DNA of 64,000 nucleotides from Flavobacterium enshiense (GTDB lineage Bacteria > Bacteroidota > Bacteroidia > Flavobacteriales > Flavobacteriaceae): positions 124,001 to 188,000 of the forward strand of contig NZ_CP090376.1 of the NCBI RefSeq assembly GCF_022836875.1. The letters are read 5' to 3'. Below, one piece after another: positions 56,006-64,000 of this stretch (the stretch's first letter is position 1; every line of letters begins with the position of its first letter). The notes under the pieces were generated by a model. The model searched no databases, was not told the origin of the DNA, and saw nothing but the letters and a program-made list of their open reading frames with translations. Both the position numbers and the translations under genes were made by a program.

Positions 56006-56037
56006 AAAAAGCCGACTCGCAATTCAGTCGGCTTTTG
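56006..56037 (-). terminator. intrinsic terminator of the HMA/TonB receptor operon
   Basis: AAAAGCCGACT pairs with AGTCGGCTTTT around an 8-nt loop; on the minus strand the stem is followed by a T-run. Confidence 0.88.
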
Positions 56038-56042
56038 TTCTA

Positions 56043-56381
56043 TTATCTATCGTATTGACAGCAGGTATGAAGATTATTGTATGAATCTTCAGGTGCTTTT
56101 ACATCTTTAGTATCGTGTCCCGCTTTGGCGATGGATTTTTCTACGTCTTCCAAAGAACACTTCTGTTCGTTGAACACCAAATGCAAAACCTGATCGTCTG
56201 AGTGCCAAACCGCCGATTTTACTCCGACAACAGAATAAGCTGCTTTTTCGATACGTTTTTTACACATATCACAATTTCCTTTTACTTCCACATCCGCTTT
56301 AGCGTTTTTGTTCTTTTTTTCCTGTGCTTGGGCTGTAAATCCGAAAAAGGAAATCAGCAGTATTACAATAATATTTTTCAT
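56043..56381 (-). CDS. periplasmic heavy-metal-associated (HMA) domain protein
   Basis: A 112-residue exported protein (signal peptide ending FTAQAQ) with one HMA domain: the metal motif GNCDMCKKRIEKAAYSVVGV and the fold end LEDVEKSIAKAGHDT. A C-terminal LHTCCQYDR adds two more cysteines. It likely binds copper or a similar soft metal in the periplasm. It lies 27 nt downstream of the TonB receptor gene. Confidence 0.88.
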   Translation of the reverse strand: MKNIIVILLISFFGFTAQAQEKKNKNAKADVEVKGNCDMCKKRIEKAAYSVVGVKSAVWHSDDQVLHLVFNEQKCSLEDVEKSIAKAGHDTKDVKAPEDSYNNLHTCCQYDR

Positions 56382-56408
56382 GAAAATTTAAGTTTAGCTG
56401 TTTATTAT

Positions 56409-58655
56409 CTATTTAACTTTAAATCGGATTCCGGCATAATACATCTGTCCGAAAACCGGTGCGTATATCATTGAACTGTCAAAATACGGGCCAAAAGGAT
56501 CCTCCGCACCTAAAATAGCATTTTTTTGTTTGTAATTCCCAATATTTTCACCCCCCACATACATCTCAAACACACTGGAGAAAGTTCGCGTTACCTGAGC
56601 ATTCATTACCGAAAACGGATTTGAATACGGGTTCAGTTTATACGGCTCCGGATTGGTTGACGTATTTGGCAAACGCTGTTTCCCCATCCAGTTATAGGTA
56701 AAATCAAATTTCCATTGCTGTCCTTTTTCCTTGATGTGGGTTTCGTAGGCCAGATTGGTAAAGAAACGATGTTTTGCCTGCAATGGACGGTCCAATGTTC
56801 CTGTCAGATAGTCGGTTTGAATATCATAAAACTTATAGGCGGTACGAACCGAAAAATGTGTCATTAAATCCACATTGAAATCGATTTGCAAACTGTTCGC
56901 ATATGATTTTCCATCTAAATTATGAAAAACTACGGCCTGTGGACTGAAATCCACATCCACCACGGCCTGATTTTGAAAATCCGTTCTGTAGTAATCTAAA
57001 GTTACTTCAGCCTTTTTACCAAGCAGTTGAAAGCCTTGTGTGAAACTCACCCCATAATTCCACGCAATTTCGGGATCCAAACCATAGATTTTTCCATTTG
57101 CATTAATAACCGAAAAAGCTCTGGAACTCGCAAAAAGGTTTTGATTTTCAGCAAAAATATTGGCACTGCGCTTTCCTCTTCCCGCAGATGCACGCAACAC
57201 GGCTTTTTCCCATGGATTGTAGCGCACGTGAAGTCTCGGGGTAAAAAATGCTCCTAAACGATTATGTAAATCGAAACGGGCTCCAGCCACCAAGCTAAAA
57301 TTATCGGTATTATCGTAAGTATATTCAAAAAACGCTCCCAGGGAATTATCTCTTCGACTGACGTCCATCGGCAAACCTACCGTCACAAATTCGTTGTAAT
57401 CATCTGATGTGAAATTCAAACCCGTAGCAAATTTATTTAATGTATTACTGATGATGGAATTATAAATCACATTCGAATAAAAACTGTTCTGCTGAATATT
57501 GTATTGGTTTAAACCGAAATAGGATTTCTGACTATGATAGTTATATGCGTTTTGAAAACCGATGCTCTTCCATGGCATATCCGGAAAAACATAACCTATT
57601 TTTGAAGAAACATCCACTTTATCGGTATTGATTTCGGAACCCCAGTGGTTCGTTGTTCCTTTATCCGTATCGGGATCAAAATCAACCTGACCCGCTTGCT
57701 TTTCGTCTCTCATGTAACGCACATTCAAAAAGCTCACCCAACCATTTTCCAGATCGTTGTACTGCCAGCGGTTCATCAAGTTAATTTGTTTTCCCAAAGG
57801 ATTGTCTAAAAACATATCATCATTCATATCCTTTTTAGACACACGGGTACTACCATGAACGAAAAGACTGCTGCTTAATTTATCTGTAAACTTTTTGTTG
57901 AGATGTGTATTCAGCTCAAAACGGCTGTCGGTCGATCCATAAGCATTCAGATAAAACGGAATGTCGTTTGCGGGCTTTAACAACTCGGTATTGATTTGTC
58001 CCGAAATGCTCTCATACCCATTCACCACACTCCCTGCTCCTTTTGTTATCTGGATACTTTCCACCCATGTCCCTGGAATAAACGATAGTCCGTATGCCTG
58101 AGAGGCTCCTCGAACCGAAGGAATATTTTCTTCTGCAATCAAGATGTACGGACTGGTTAAGCCCAGCATTTTGATTTGCTTGCTTCCAGAAACGGCATCA
58201 GAGAAATTTACATCGATGGACGGATTGGTTTCAAAACTTTCGGAAAGGTTGCAACACGCCGCTTTGAGCAATTCTTTGCTGCTCATAGTGGTTACGTTAG
58301 CCGTTTTTACATACGACTTTTGAAGCGAGTTTCGTTTGGTCGTTACTACAACCTCATCCAGACTTTTTCTCTTACTGGGTTGAAGTTGCACCTTGATCTC
58401 TTTTGGCTCATGAACCATAAGGGAAACACTTTGATATCCCACATAACTCACGGTTATTTCATGGCTTCCCGGATTCATCGGCAAACTGAAAAATCCTTTT
58501 TCGTCGGTCGTTGCTCCTTTATCGGTATCTTTCCATACGATGGAAGCGCCGGGCAAAGGATTATTTTTTTCGTCGGTTACGGTACCCGACACATTTTCCT
58601 GAGCTAACGCAATATTGGCTGTCAGCATAAGGAAAATCATAATATATTTATACAT
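56409..58655 (-). CDS. TonB-dependent receptor, probable metal uptake
   Basis: A 748-residue outer membrane receptor: a signal peptide, a carboxypeptidase-regulatory-like domain (VSGTVTDEKNNPLPGASIVW), a TonB-box-like region (LDEVVVTTKR), a plug with LLKAACCNLSESFETNPSID and GAGSVVNGYESISGQIN, and a long beta-barrel ending in GQMYYAGIRFKVK. The Cys-Cys pair in the plug and the neighbouring HMA and HYC_CC_PP genes suggest transport of copper or another soft metal rather than a glycan. No SusD gene is adjacent. Confidence 0.9.
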   Translation of the reverse strand: MYKYIMIFLMLTANIALAQENVSGTVTDEKNNPLPGASIVWKDTDKGATTDEKGFFSLPMNPGSHEITVSYVGYQSVSLMVHEPKEIKVQLQPSKRKSLDEVVVTTKRNSLQKSYVKTANVTTMSSKELLKAACCNLSESFETNPSIDVNFSDAVSGSKQIKMLGLTSPYILIAEENIPSVRGASQAYGLSFIPGTWVESIQITKGAGSVVNGYESISGQINTELLKPANDIPFYLNAYGSTDSRFELNTHLNKKFTDKLSSSLFVHGSTRVSKKDMNDDMFLDNPLGKQINLMNRWQYNDLENGWVSFLNVRYMRDEKQAGQVDFDPDTDKGTTNHWGSEINTDKVDVSSKIGYVFPDMPWKSIGFQNAYNYHSQKSYFGLNQYNIQQNSFYSNVIYNSIISNTLNKFATGLNFTSDDYNEFVTVGLPMDVSRRDNSLGAFFEYTYDNTDNFSLVAGARFDLHNRLGAFFTPRLHVRYNPWEKAVLRASAGRGKRSANIFAENQNLFASSRAFSVINANGKIYGLDPEIAWNYGVSFTQGFQLLGKKAEVTLDYYRTDFQNQAVVDVDFSPQAVVFHNLDGKSYANSLQIDFNVDLMTHFSVRTAYKFYDIQTDYLTGTLDRPLQAKHRFFTNLAYETHIKEKGQQWKFDFTYNWMGKQRLPNTSTNPEPYKLNPYSNPFSVMNAQVTRTFSSVFEMYVGGENIGNYKQKNAILGAEDPFGPYFDSSMIYAPVFGQMYYAGIRFKVK

Positions 58656-58717
58656 GATTTTGATTTTAATGTTTCAATAGAAGTTTACTCCGATTAAATC
58701 GGAAAATCGGAAAAACA

Positions 58718-59152
58718 TTAAAATCTGTCGTAGAAAAGATACTGGCAATAGAGTTTGTAGAGTGGCGGAGCATTACTGTCGCAATAAAACGAAGGAGCAT
58801 CACTTTTCAATTTAATTTCTTCAAAATCAACAGGTACTTCCGGCGCTTTCCATCCTTCTACAAAAGTAAAAGCACCTAAATCTAACTGAAAACTTTTTAC
58901 GATAACCTCATCGGAAATCGTTTTTTTCAAATCGACCTTACTGTTGGAACAACAACTGTCGTGTTCGTCCGTAGAAGCACAGCATGTCTCTTGCTTTTCA
59001 ATTTTCTTTACTTCACAAGGCTCCGATTTTTTATAATCCAATGAAATTTCAGCCAGATCTCCGCCGCAATAATGCACATTGAACGCCAGTCCGACATTGG
59101 AAACCAAGATCAGCAGCGCTAAAACGAAACTAATGTGCTTATTTATTTTCAT
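58718..59152 (-). CDS. HYC_CC_PP family exported protein
   Basis: A 144-residue exported protein with the three family marks: VHYCGG near residue 27, Cys-Cys pairs (ETCCAS, DSCCSN) near residues 57-69, and a terminal NAPPLYKLYCQYLF. The clustered cysteines suggest metal binding. It is upstream of and co-directional with the TonB receptor. The function of the family is unproven. Confidence 0.8.
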   Translation of the reverse strand: MKINKHISFVLALLILVSNVGLAFNVHYCGGDLAEISLDYKKSEPCEVKKIEKQETCCASTDEHDSCCSNSKVDLKKTISDEVIVKSFQLDLGAFTFVEGWKAPEVPVDFEEIKLKSDAPSFYCDSNAPPLYKLYCQYLFYDRF

Positions 59153-59210
59153 TTTGTTAAAATCTGACCAAAATTAACTCTTTTTTTCAATTTCAAAACA
59201 CAATTTACTG

Positions 59211-60569
59211 TTAATTGATTTCAACTGTCTGCCCCTGATAAGGTATCTCACAATTAATGGCGTAACGCGTTTCGATTTTTTCCTTCAAAGCTACTAAGGC
59301 TTCCGTTTCGCCATGAACCAGAAAAACGGTCTGAGGTTTTTCATCCAGCTCCGACAACCAATTCAACAAATCATCCTGATCACCATGTGCAGACAGCCCT
59401 TCTATTTCGACTATTTTGGCTTCTACGGGATAATACTTCCCATACATTTTAATCTCTTTCTCACCATCCAACAGTTTTCTTCCACGTGTTCCTTCTGCCT
59501 GATAGCCAACAATTATAACTGTCGTTTCCGGACGTATTATATACCGCTCCAGATAACTCAAAACGCGACCGCCTGTAACCATCCCACTCGCGGCAATTAC
59601 CACTTTGGGCTGATCATCATAAATTGCGGCAATAGTATCTTCATAGTCCGTTATCATGGAAAAAACGGCGCACATCTCCTGACATTCGTCTGACCTTAAT
59701 TTGTGCCATTCCCGGTTATCTTCAAAAATATCTATCACCTTAACCCCCATCGGCGTATCAATGATATAAGGCATCTCCGGAATCTCGCCTGCTTTTTTAA
59801 GCTGCCAGATCAAATACATGATCGCTTGGGCACGTTCGACGGCAAAACTTGGAATGACAACATTTCCACCTTTCTCAAAAGTTTCGTTGATAGCCTGCTT
59901 CAATTCTTCTTTAGGATCATTATCAGGATGCAGCTTATCGCCATAGGTACTCTCCAAAAAAACATAGTCTCCCTCTTTCGGTTTTACGGGAGCATACATC
60001 AGGTCGTCGTTATCCCTTCCGATATCGCCTGAAAAAACAAGTCGTTTGCCTTCTATAAACAATTCAATGGAACAGGCGCCCAATATATGTCCGGCTGAAA
60101 AATAGCGGGCTGAAATTTCGGCATCCACATCAAAAAAAGTATCCGGTTTTATCACCCTAAAAAAAGGCAGAACTTCCTCGGCCTCCTCAACCGTATACAA
60201 AGGTTCGGCAGGATTATGTTTGGAATAATGTTCCTTATTGGCCTTTTCCGCTTCTTCCTCTTGTATTTTCGCGCTGTCCATCAAAATCAGTCGGGTAATG
60301 GCTTTTGTCGGACTGGTACAGAAAATCTTCCCTTCGAAACCCTGTCTGATTAACAACGGAAGCCAACCGCAATGATCCAAATGCCCATGGGTAAGTAATA
60401 CAAAATCAATGGTTGACGGTAAAATCGGCAGCGGTTCCCAATTAAGTTGCCGCACTTCCCTATTCCCCTGAAACATACCACAGTCAACTAAAATACGAAT
60501 CCCTTTTGATTCTATTAAGGTTTTGGAACCGGTTACTGTCCCGGCTGCTCCTAAAAACTGAATTTTCAT
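59211..60569 (-). CDS. MBL-fold beta-CASP hydrolase (RNA-processing type)
   Basis: A 452-residue metallo-beta-lactamase protein: LLTHGHLDHCGWLP (HxHxDH), GHILGACSIEL, FSGDIGRDNDDL, then beta-CASP motifs (VIPSFAVERAQ, VVIAASGMVTGGRVLSYLE) and the C-terminal RBD-like LSAHGDQDDLLNWLS. This is the YSH1/CPSF-like group, probable ribonucleases. It lies 3 nt downstream of the ATP-cone gene. Confidence 0.92.
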   Translation of the reverse strand: MKIQFLGAAGTVTGSKTLIESKGIRILVDCGMFQGNREVRQLNWEPLPILPSTIDFVLLTHGHLDHCGWLPLLIRQGFEGKIFCTSPTKAITRLILMDSAKIQEEEAEKANKEHYSKHNPAEPLYTVEEAEEVLPFFRVIKPDTFFDVDAEISARYFSAGHILGACSIELFIEGKRLVFSGDIGRDNDDLMYAPVKPKEGDYVFLESTYGDKLHPDNDPKEELKQAINETFEKGGNVVIPSFAVERAQAIMYLIWQLKKAGEIPEMPYIIDTPMGVKVIDIFEDNREWHKLRSDECQEMCAVFSMITDYEDTIAAIYDDQPKVVIAASGMVTGGRVLSYLERYIIRPETTVIIVGYQAEGTRGRKLLDGEKEIKMYGKYYPVEAKIVEIEGLSAHGDQDDLLNWLSELDEKPQTVFLVHGETEALVALKEKIETRYAINCEIPYQGQTVEIN

Positions 60570-60572
60570 GGT

Positions 60573-61430
60573 TTAGTCATTAAAAATAGAACTATTGTCG
60601 CCTATGTATTCGCACAATTCGGAAGCTTCCCTGATAATGTTTTTAATCCTTTTGTAATTGATACCGATATCCGACAACAATTTACTGTTATTGACTAAAT
60701 CAGAAGCCAAAAGCACATCCTGAATGAGCAGTTTTTCTTTCTCAAATTGAGTCAGCGTGGTCAGACAGGTTACCGGATACAAACCGTTTTCCTCAATTTT
60801 ATATTTCAGACATTCCTTAACCGGAAAATCCCAGCTGATCAATTTCAGGTTGGAACATTCGCCGAAATCAATTGCTTCGGAAGTAAAACGATTGTTGGTT
60901 ATGACCCAGCATTTACTGATGGTATCCTCCTGACTGAAAACCGGATGGGTTTTTCCCTTTAAATCGTTGAAACGCGAGAGGATATACATCGGGATTTTTA
61001 CATCGGATTTAATTTCGTTGCTACCGTGAAACTTGCATTCAACCATAGCAATGACATTCCCTTTTTTTACCATCACGTCAATTTCGTGGGAAACGCAATT
61101 CCCTTCGAGAATCACGTTGGTTTTAGCTTCAAAACCTTCCGTACGGAACAACATGGCTATGTATTTCTCAAAAAAGAACCCTGCAGGGCCTAAAGCCTGA
61201 ACTGCTGTTTTCAGATTGTATCTTGCCGCATGGGCTTTCGAAGTTTTTTTGAGCAGCTGAAATGCCATTTTGTAAATCTTACGCGTTGGCATACCATCAT
61301 AAATCTCCCTTTCGATGATGCTCAGGATATCTTCGATTTTTTCATTTGTGGCACCGGAAAGTACAAGAGAATTACGGAGTTTATCCCGATCGAAATAAAC
61401 GATATCACCGGATTGTTTAACGACCTTCAT
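60573..61430 (-). CDS. ATP-cone plus Mrr-like endonuclease-fold protein
   Basis: A 285-residue protein with an N-terminal ATP-cone (VKQSGDIVYFDRDKLRNSLV, residues 1-85) followed by a PD-(D/E)XK-type restriction-endonuclease core with HEIDVMVKKGNVIAMVECKF (Asp then E-x-K). ATP-cones normally regulate ribonucleotide reductases. Their use in front of a nuclease-like domain suggests nucleotide-controlled DNA or RNA cleavage. It is coupled to the beta-CASP gene. Confidence 0.82.
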   Translation of the reverse strand: MKVVKQSGDIVYFDRDKLRNSLVLSGATNEKIEDILSIIEREIYDGMPTRKIYKMAFQLLKKTSKAHAARYNLKTAVQALGPAGFFFEKYIAMLFRTEGFEAKTNVILEGNCVSHEIDVMVKKGNVIAMVECKFHGSNEIKSDVKIPMYILSRFNDLKGKTHPVFSQEDTISKCWVITNNRFTSEAIDFGECSNLKLISWDFPVKECLKYKIEENGLYPVTCLTTLTQFEKEKLLIQDVLLASDLVNNSKLLSDIGINYKRIKNIIREASELCEYIGDNSSIFND

Positions 61431-61464
61431 AAACTAAATCATTTGTTTAAAGGTACGAATTTTT

Positions 61465-61908
61465 TCAGAAGTTTTTTTTCTGATAATAAATGGCCGGAAG
61501 AAAAACTATCAAAAACAATGGCTGAATTAAAAAACGTCTGATATAAAACAACAGCATGAAATCGGCTTTTTCAGAATAACTTAAAAGACTGAAAAACGAA
61601 ACCATCAGCACAACAAATAAAAGGAGATATAAAACGGTTATGAATTTTGTCAGCTGAATATCTTTAAACACAACATAAATCGCAGCTAATGAAATTGCCG
61701 AATTCAGAAAATAGCGAAAAAACAATCCAAAAAACAACGATACAGAATTGTATTCCGGCAATTCAGCTCCCTGATAGTCTTCTTTAAAAAAAGCCAGGAA
61801 AGGATCGTAAAACAAATCCTGCTCAAACAAGCGAATCATCGCCAAAAGCACAACCAAAACAAGAACCCAAAGGATTTTACCTTTATTTCTCAGCACCTCT
61901 TTGAGCAT
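61465..61908 (-). CDS. exosortase F-associated membrane protein
   Basis: A 147-residue membrane protein from the ATG at 61908, with about four helices and the motif RLFEQDLFYDPFLAFFKEDY, characteristic of the small partner found next to XrtF. It overlaps the xrtF end by 26 nt. Its role in the exosortase system is unknown. Confidence 0.8.
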   Translation of the reverse strand: MLKEVLRNKGKILWVLVLVVLLAMIRLFEQDLFYDPFLAFFKEDYQGAELPEYNSVSLFFGLFFRYFLNSAISLAAIYVVFKDIQLTKFITVLYLLLFVVLMVSFFSLLSYSEKADFMLLFYIRRFLIQPLFLIVFLPAIYYQKKNF

Positions 61909-62440
61909 AACCTGAAAATTTCTGAATCCATAAAACCCACAAAACAAAAACTACCGAATAGATAAACAACGGAAAAACAACACCATGCAATAAATGCTCA
62001 TATTGAGGCAGATCGTACAATGCCATGGCCAACAACGCTATCCGGAAAACATTGAGCACATGAATAATCAAACACCCAACCAGTATATACAGCATTGTCT
62101 TGAACCATTTGGAAGAAAAAGCAAATACAAAAGCCGCGAAAAGAATCATTACGCTTAAGGCATTACAGCCTTCTATGATACGTGCAACAAATTTTCCTTT
62201 GTAGATTAAATTCATGCACGGTTCTGAGACATTCTGTTCCGTTTTCACTTCCTTGCCCAAAAACCGCAAAATACCTTCAGACTGATGAGCTACCATACGG
62301 GTAAAACCGTCCACTTCGAAACGAGCTACATCATATTGACTGAGATATAATCGGTAGCCAATGGTCAGCAATGCATAAAGTGCAAAAAACTTTATCAGGA
62401 AAACAAAAAAAGGCTTGTATTGCAAAAAGAGATCTCTCAC
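61883..62440 (-). CDS. xrtF: exosortase F
   Basis: A 185-residue integral membrane protein with about six helices and the exosortase catalytic set: Cys in RIIEGCNALSVMILFAAF, Arg in HVLNVFRIALLAMAL and His in YEHLLHGVVFPL. A GTG at 62440 (or TTG at 62443) is taken as the start because the promoter lies just upstream at 62482-62455. The start upstream at 62482 would put the promoter inside the gene. Exosortases are thought to process sorting-signal proteins; no target protein was recognised in the window. Confidence 0.85.
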   Translation of the reverse strand: MRDLFLQYKPFFVFLIKFFALYALLTIGYRLYLSQYDVARFEVDGFTRMVAHQSEGILRFLGKEVKTEQNVSEPCMNLIYKGKFVARIIEGCNALSVMILFAAFVFAFSSKWFKTMLYILVGCLIIHVLNVFRIALLAMALYDLPQYEHLLHGVVFPLFIYSVVFVLWVLWIQKFSGYAQRGAEK

Positions 62441-62454
62441 CAAAATGATTTTAA

Positions 62455-62482
62455 CAAAAATATAAAAATAAAAAGAGCGCAA
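62455..62482 (-). promoter_or_regulatory. promoter of xrtF
   Basis: On the minus strand TTG (62482-62480), a 17-nt spacer and TATTTTTG (62462-62455) fit the consensus. The element ends about 12-15 nt before the proposed start codon, so the transcript would have an extremely short leader. Confidence 0.6.
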
Positions 62483-62487
62483 TTAAA

Positions 62488-62495
62488 TACTTTTG
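62488..62495 (+). promoter_or_regulatory. -7 element of the GAF/fRMsr gene
   Basis: TACTTTTG matches TAnnTTTG and lies 17 nt before the ATG at 62512, back to back with the xrtF promoter. No TTG at standard spacing is seen. Confidence 0.5.
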
Positions 62496-62511
62496 CTAAA
62501 AACCAAAAAAC

Positions 62512-62967
62512 ATGACATTTCAGGAATTACACCCCCAAGTTACCGAACTGCTTTCACAAAGCGGTGTTTCACGTGATGAAAAATTAAAAAATCTGTGCCG
62601 GTTATTAAGCGACACTATCAGCCACTATGACTGGGTTGGTTTTTATTTTGCCGATCACGAAACCAAGACATTGCATCTCGGGCCTTATGTTGGAGCCGAA
62701 ACCGACCATACCGTCATCCCGTTTGGAAAAGGGATCTGCGGACAAGTTGCCGAATCCAACGCTAACTTTGTCGTTCCCGACGTTAAAGCACAGGACAACT
62801 ACATAGCCTGCAGCCTTACGGTGAAATCTGAAATTGTCGTACCTCTCTTTGTTGATGGAAAAAACATAGGACAAATAGATATCGACAGTCATGTACTGGA
62901 TCCTTTCACAAAAGAAGACGAAACTTTTTTAGAATTTGTAAATCAGGAAGTTGCAAAACTTTTTTAG
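62512..62967 (+). CDS. GAF-domain free methionine-(R)-sulfoxide reductase-like protein
   Basis: A 151-residue single GAF domain with the fRMsr features: HYDWVGFYFAD, FGKGICGQVAES, VVPDVKAQDNYIACS and SEIVVPLFVDGKNIGQIDIDS. The cysteines in GKGICG and YIACS correspond to the catalytic pair. It reduces free oxidised methionine. It is co-oriented with rpsO. Confidence 0.88.
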   Translation: MTFQELHPQVTELLSQSGVSRDEKLKNLCRLLSDTISHYDWVGFYFADHETKTLHLGPYVGAETDHTVIPFGKGICGQVAESNANFVVPDVKAQDNYIACSLTVKSEIVVPLFVDGKNIGQIDIDSHVLDPFTKEDETFLEFVNQEVAKLF

Positions 62968-62982
62968 GCAAGTTTCGGCAAT

Positions 62983-63016
62983 TTGTTTGTGAGTTTAAAA
63001 AATAAAACTAACTTTG
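62983..63016 (+). promoter_or_regulatory. promoter of rpsO
   Basis: TTG (62983-62985 or 62987-62989), a 19-23-nt spacer and TAACTTTG (63009-63016), fitting the Bacteroidota consensus. Confidence 0.7.
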
Positions 63017-63023
63017 CACCCGT

Positions 63024-63040
63024 ATTGAGACTGTCTCAAT
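63024..63040 (+). promoter_or_regulatory. palindrome in the rpsO leader
   Basis: ATTGAGACTGTCTCAAT is a palindrome (8-bp arms, one central base) located at the predicted transcription start of rpsO. It could be an operator or a leader hairpin used for S15 autoregulation. Confidence 0.4.
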
Positions 63041-63070
63041 TTACATAATAATCATTTTAAAAATATTAGC

Positions 63071-63340
63071 ATGTACTTAACTAAAGAAGTTAAATCAGAA
63101 ATCTTCGCTAAACACGGAGGTGCTGCTGCCAACACTGGTTCTGCAGAAGGTCAAATCGCGTTATTCACATTCAGAATTTCTCACTTGACTGAGCACTTGA
63201 AAAAAAATCGTCACGATTTCAACACAGAGCGCTCACTAGTTTTATTGGTAGGTAAAAGAAGAAGTCTTCTTGACTACTTAAAGAAAAAAGATATCAACAG
63301 ATATCGTGCGATTATCAAAGAATTAAACATCAGAAAATAA
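63071..63340 (+). CDS. rpsO: 30S ribosomal protein S15
   Basis: An 89-residue S15 with the signature HLKKNRHDFNTERSLVLLVGKRR and the terminal DINRYRAIIKELNIRK. It binds 16S rRNA in the central domain. It is followed by a terminator and then pnp, the usual neighbour of rpsO. Confidence 0.97.
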   Translation: MYLTKEVKSEIFAKHGGAAANTGSAEGQIALFTFRISHLTEHLKKNRHDFNTERSLVLLVGKRRSLLDYLKKKDINRYRAIIKELNIRK

Positions 63341-63347
63341 TCATGAG

Positions 63348-63376
63348 AAGAGGTGCCTGCGCGCCTCTTTTTGTTT
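63348..63376 (+). terminator. intrinsic terminator after rpsO
   Basis: AGAGGTGC pairs with GCGCCTCT (one G-U) around a CTGC loop and is followed by TTTTTGTTTTG. Confidence 0.82.
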
Positions 63377-63488
63377 TGTACATTTAAAAAGAAAAAAGTT
63401 TGGTTTTTCATTGGGTATTAGACAACTACACACAACAACAACACAACAACTCAACTGACACCCATTGTTTAATTAAGAATTACATTTT

Positions 63489-64000
63489 ATGATTCCTAAA
63501 GTATTCCAAGAAATTATCGATTTAGGAGATGGAAGAAGCATCTCAATCGAAACAGGAAAATTAGCAAAACAAGCTGACGGCTCAGTAGTTGTTCGTATGG
63601 GCGACGCAATGTTATTAGCTACCGCGGTATCCGCTCGTACCTCCAATCCAGGAGTTGATTTTCTGCCGTTAACAGTAGATTACCGTGAAAAATTTGCTGC
63701 CGCAGGTCGTTTCCCAGGCGGTTTCTTTAAAAGAGAAGCTCGTCCGAGCGACAATGAAGTATTAACCATGCGTCTTGTTGACCGTGTGTTACGTCCGCTT
63801 TTCCCGGACGATTACCACGCAGAAACGCAGGTGATGATCCAGTTAATGTCACATGACGACAACATCATGCCGGATGCATTGGCCGGTTTGGCGGCTTCTG
63901 CAGCATTAGCCGTATCAGACATTCCTTTTTACAATTTGATTTCAGAAGTACGTGTAGCGCGTATCGACGGTAAATTTGTAATCAACCCGAGCAGAGAAGA
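63489..64000 (+). CDS. pnp: polynucleotide phosphorylase (3' truncated)
   Basis: The frame opens at the ATG at 63489 and runs off the window edge with 170 complete codons. The N-terminal RNase PH domain is visible: [63 protein letters not shown] and [19 protein letters not shown]. The enzyme degrades RNA phosphorolytically. The rpsO-pnp order is conserved in bacteria. Confidence 0.96.
   Translation, partial: MIPKVFQEIIDLGDGRSISIETGKLAKQADGSVVVRMGDAMLLATAVSARTSNPGVDFLPLTVDYREKFAAAGRFPGGFFKREARPSDNEVLTMRLVDRVLRPLFPDDYHAETQVMIQLMSHDDNIMPDALAGLAASAALAVSDIPFYNLISEVRVARIDGKFVINPSRE

Larger units (their letters stand above)
55692..56042. other. 351-nt gap with two terminators and no gene
   Basis: Beyond the two terminator hairpins at its ends no convincing reading frame, promoter or repeat is seen. 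The central 250 nt are AT-rich. Confidence 0.6.

Overview
The window is a low-GC chromosomal segment from a member of the Bacteroidota, almost certainly a Flavobacteriaceae species close to Flavobacterium. Supporting signs are the gldKLMN gliding/type IX secretion genes, a T9SS C-terminal sorting domain, exosortase F, SusC-like TonB receptors with carboxypeptidase-type N-terminal domains, lipoproteins of Bacteroidota style, and promoters of the TTG-N17-21-TAnnTTTG type in front of many genes. No rRNA, tRNA, CRISPR array, phage or intact insertion sequence was recognised.

Region 1 (1-28 kb) is a large anaerobic respiration and nitric-oxide island. It holds norQ (cut by the window edge)-norD-hemerythrin/PAS protein-periplasmic carbonic anhydrase-norE-norF; an Rrf2 regulator and a Crp/Fnr regulator with a His-rich membrane protein; a fasciclin lipoprotein; norC-norB; an uncharacterised 603-residue Cys-containing protein; a delta-60-repeat T9SS protein; ric-nrdD-(separate glycyl-radical subunit)-nrdG; nadA-nadB; and a complete clade II nitrous oxide reductase operon (lipoprotein cytochrome c, nosZ, membrane protein, nosL, nosD, nosF, nosY, truncated haemoglobin, CopD-like protein). 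Five copies of an 18-bp palindrome, roughly TTATGA-N6-TCATAA, lie 55-65 nt before six start codons. In every case the palindrome centre is 29.5-30.5 nt before a TAnnTTTG-like -7 element. This suggests one Crp/Fnr activator (probably the gene at 6057) drives fasciclin, norCB, the 603-residue protein, ric-nrdDG, nadAB and nos together. A decayed copy of the nrdG 3' end now forms a perfect terminator hairpin after the 603-residue gene.

Region 2 (28-42 kb) is mostly housekeeping: DUF1761 protein, FemAB/GNAT-like protein, ABC-F ATPase, DUF983 protein, FAD oxidoreductase, then gldN, gldM, gldL and gldK (minus strand), a ureohydrolase-fold protein that has lost its metal ligands, and topA.

Region 3 (42-56 kb) runs on the plus strand: glpD, miaB, a sigma-54 activator, lptE, a TPR-like protein, secG, groES-groEL, then two tandem copies of a large MG2/plug-type surface protein. 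The duplication unit carried the last codons and terminator of groEL with it. The second copy is broken by one extra A in a homopolymer.

Region 4 (56-64 kb) holds a metal-associated set (HMA protein, TonB receptor, HYC_CC_PP protein), a beta-CASP metallo-hydrolase with an ATP-cone/endonuclease-like protein, exosortase F with its partner, a GAF-type free methionine sulfoxide reductase, rpsO and the start of pnp.
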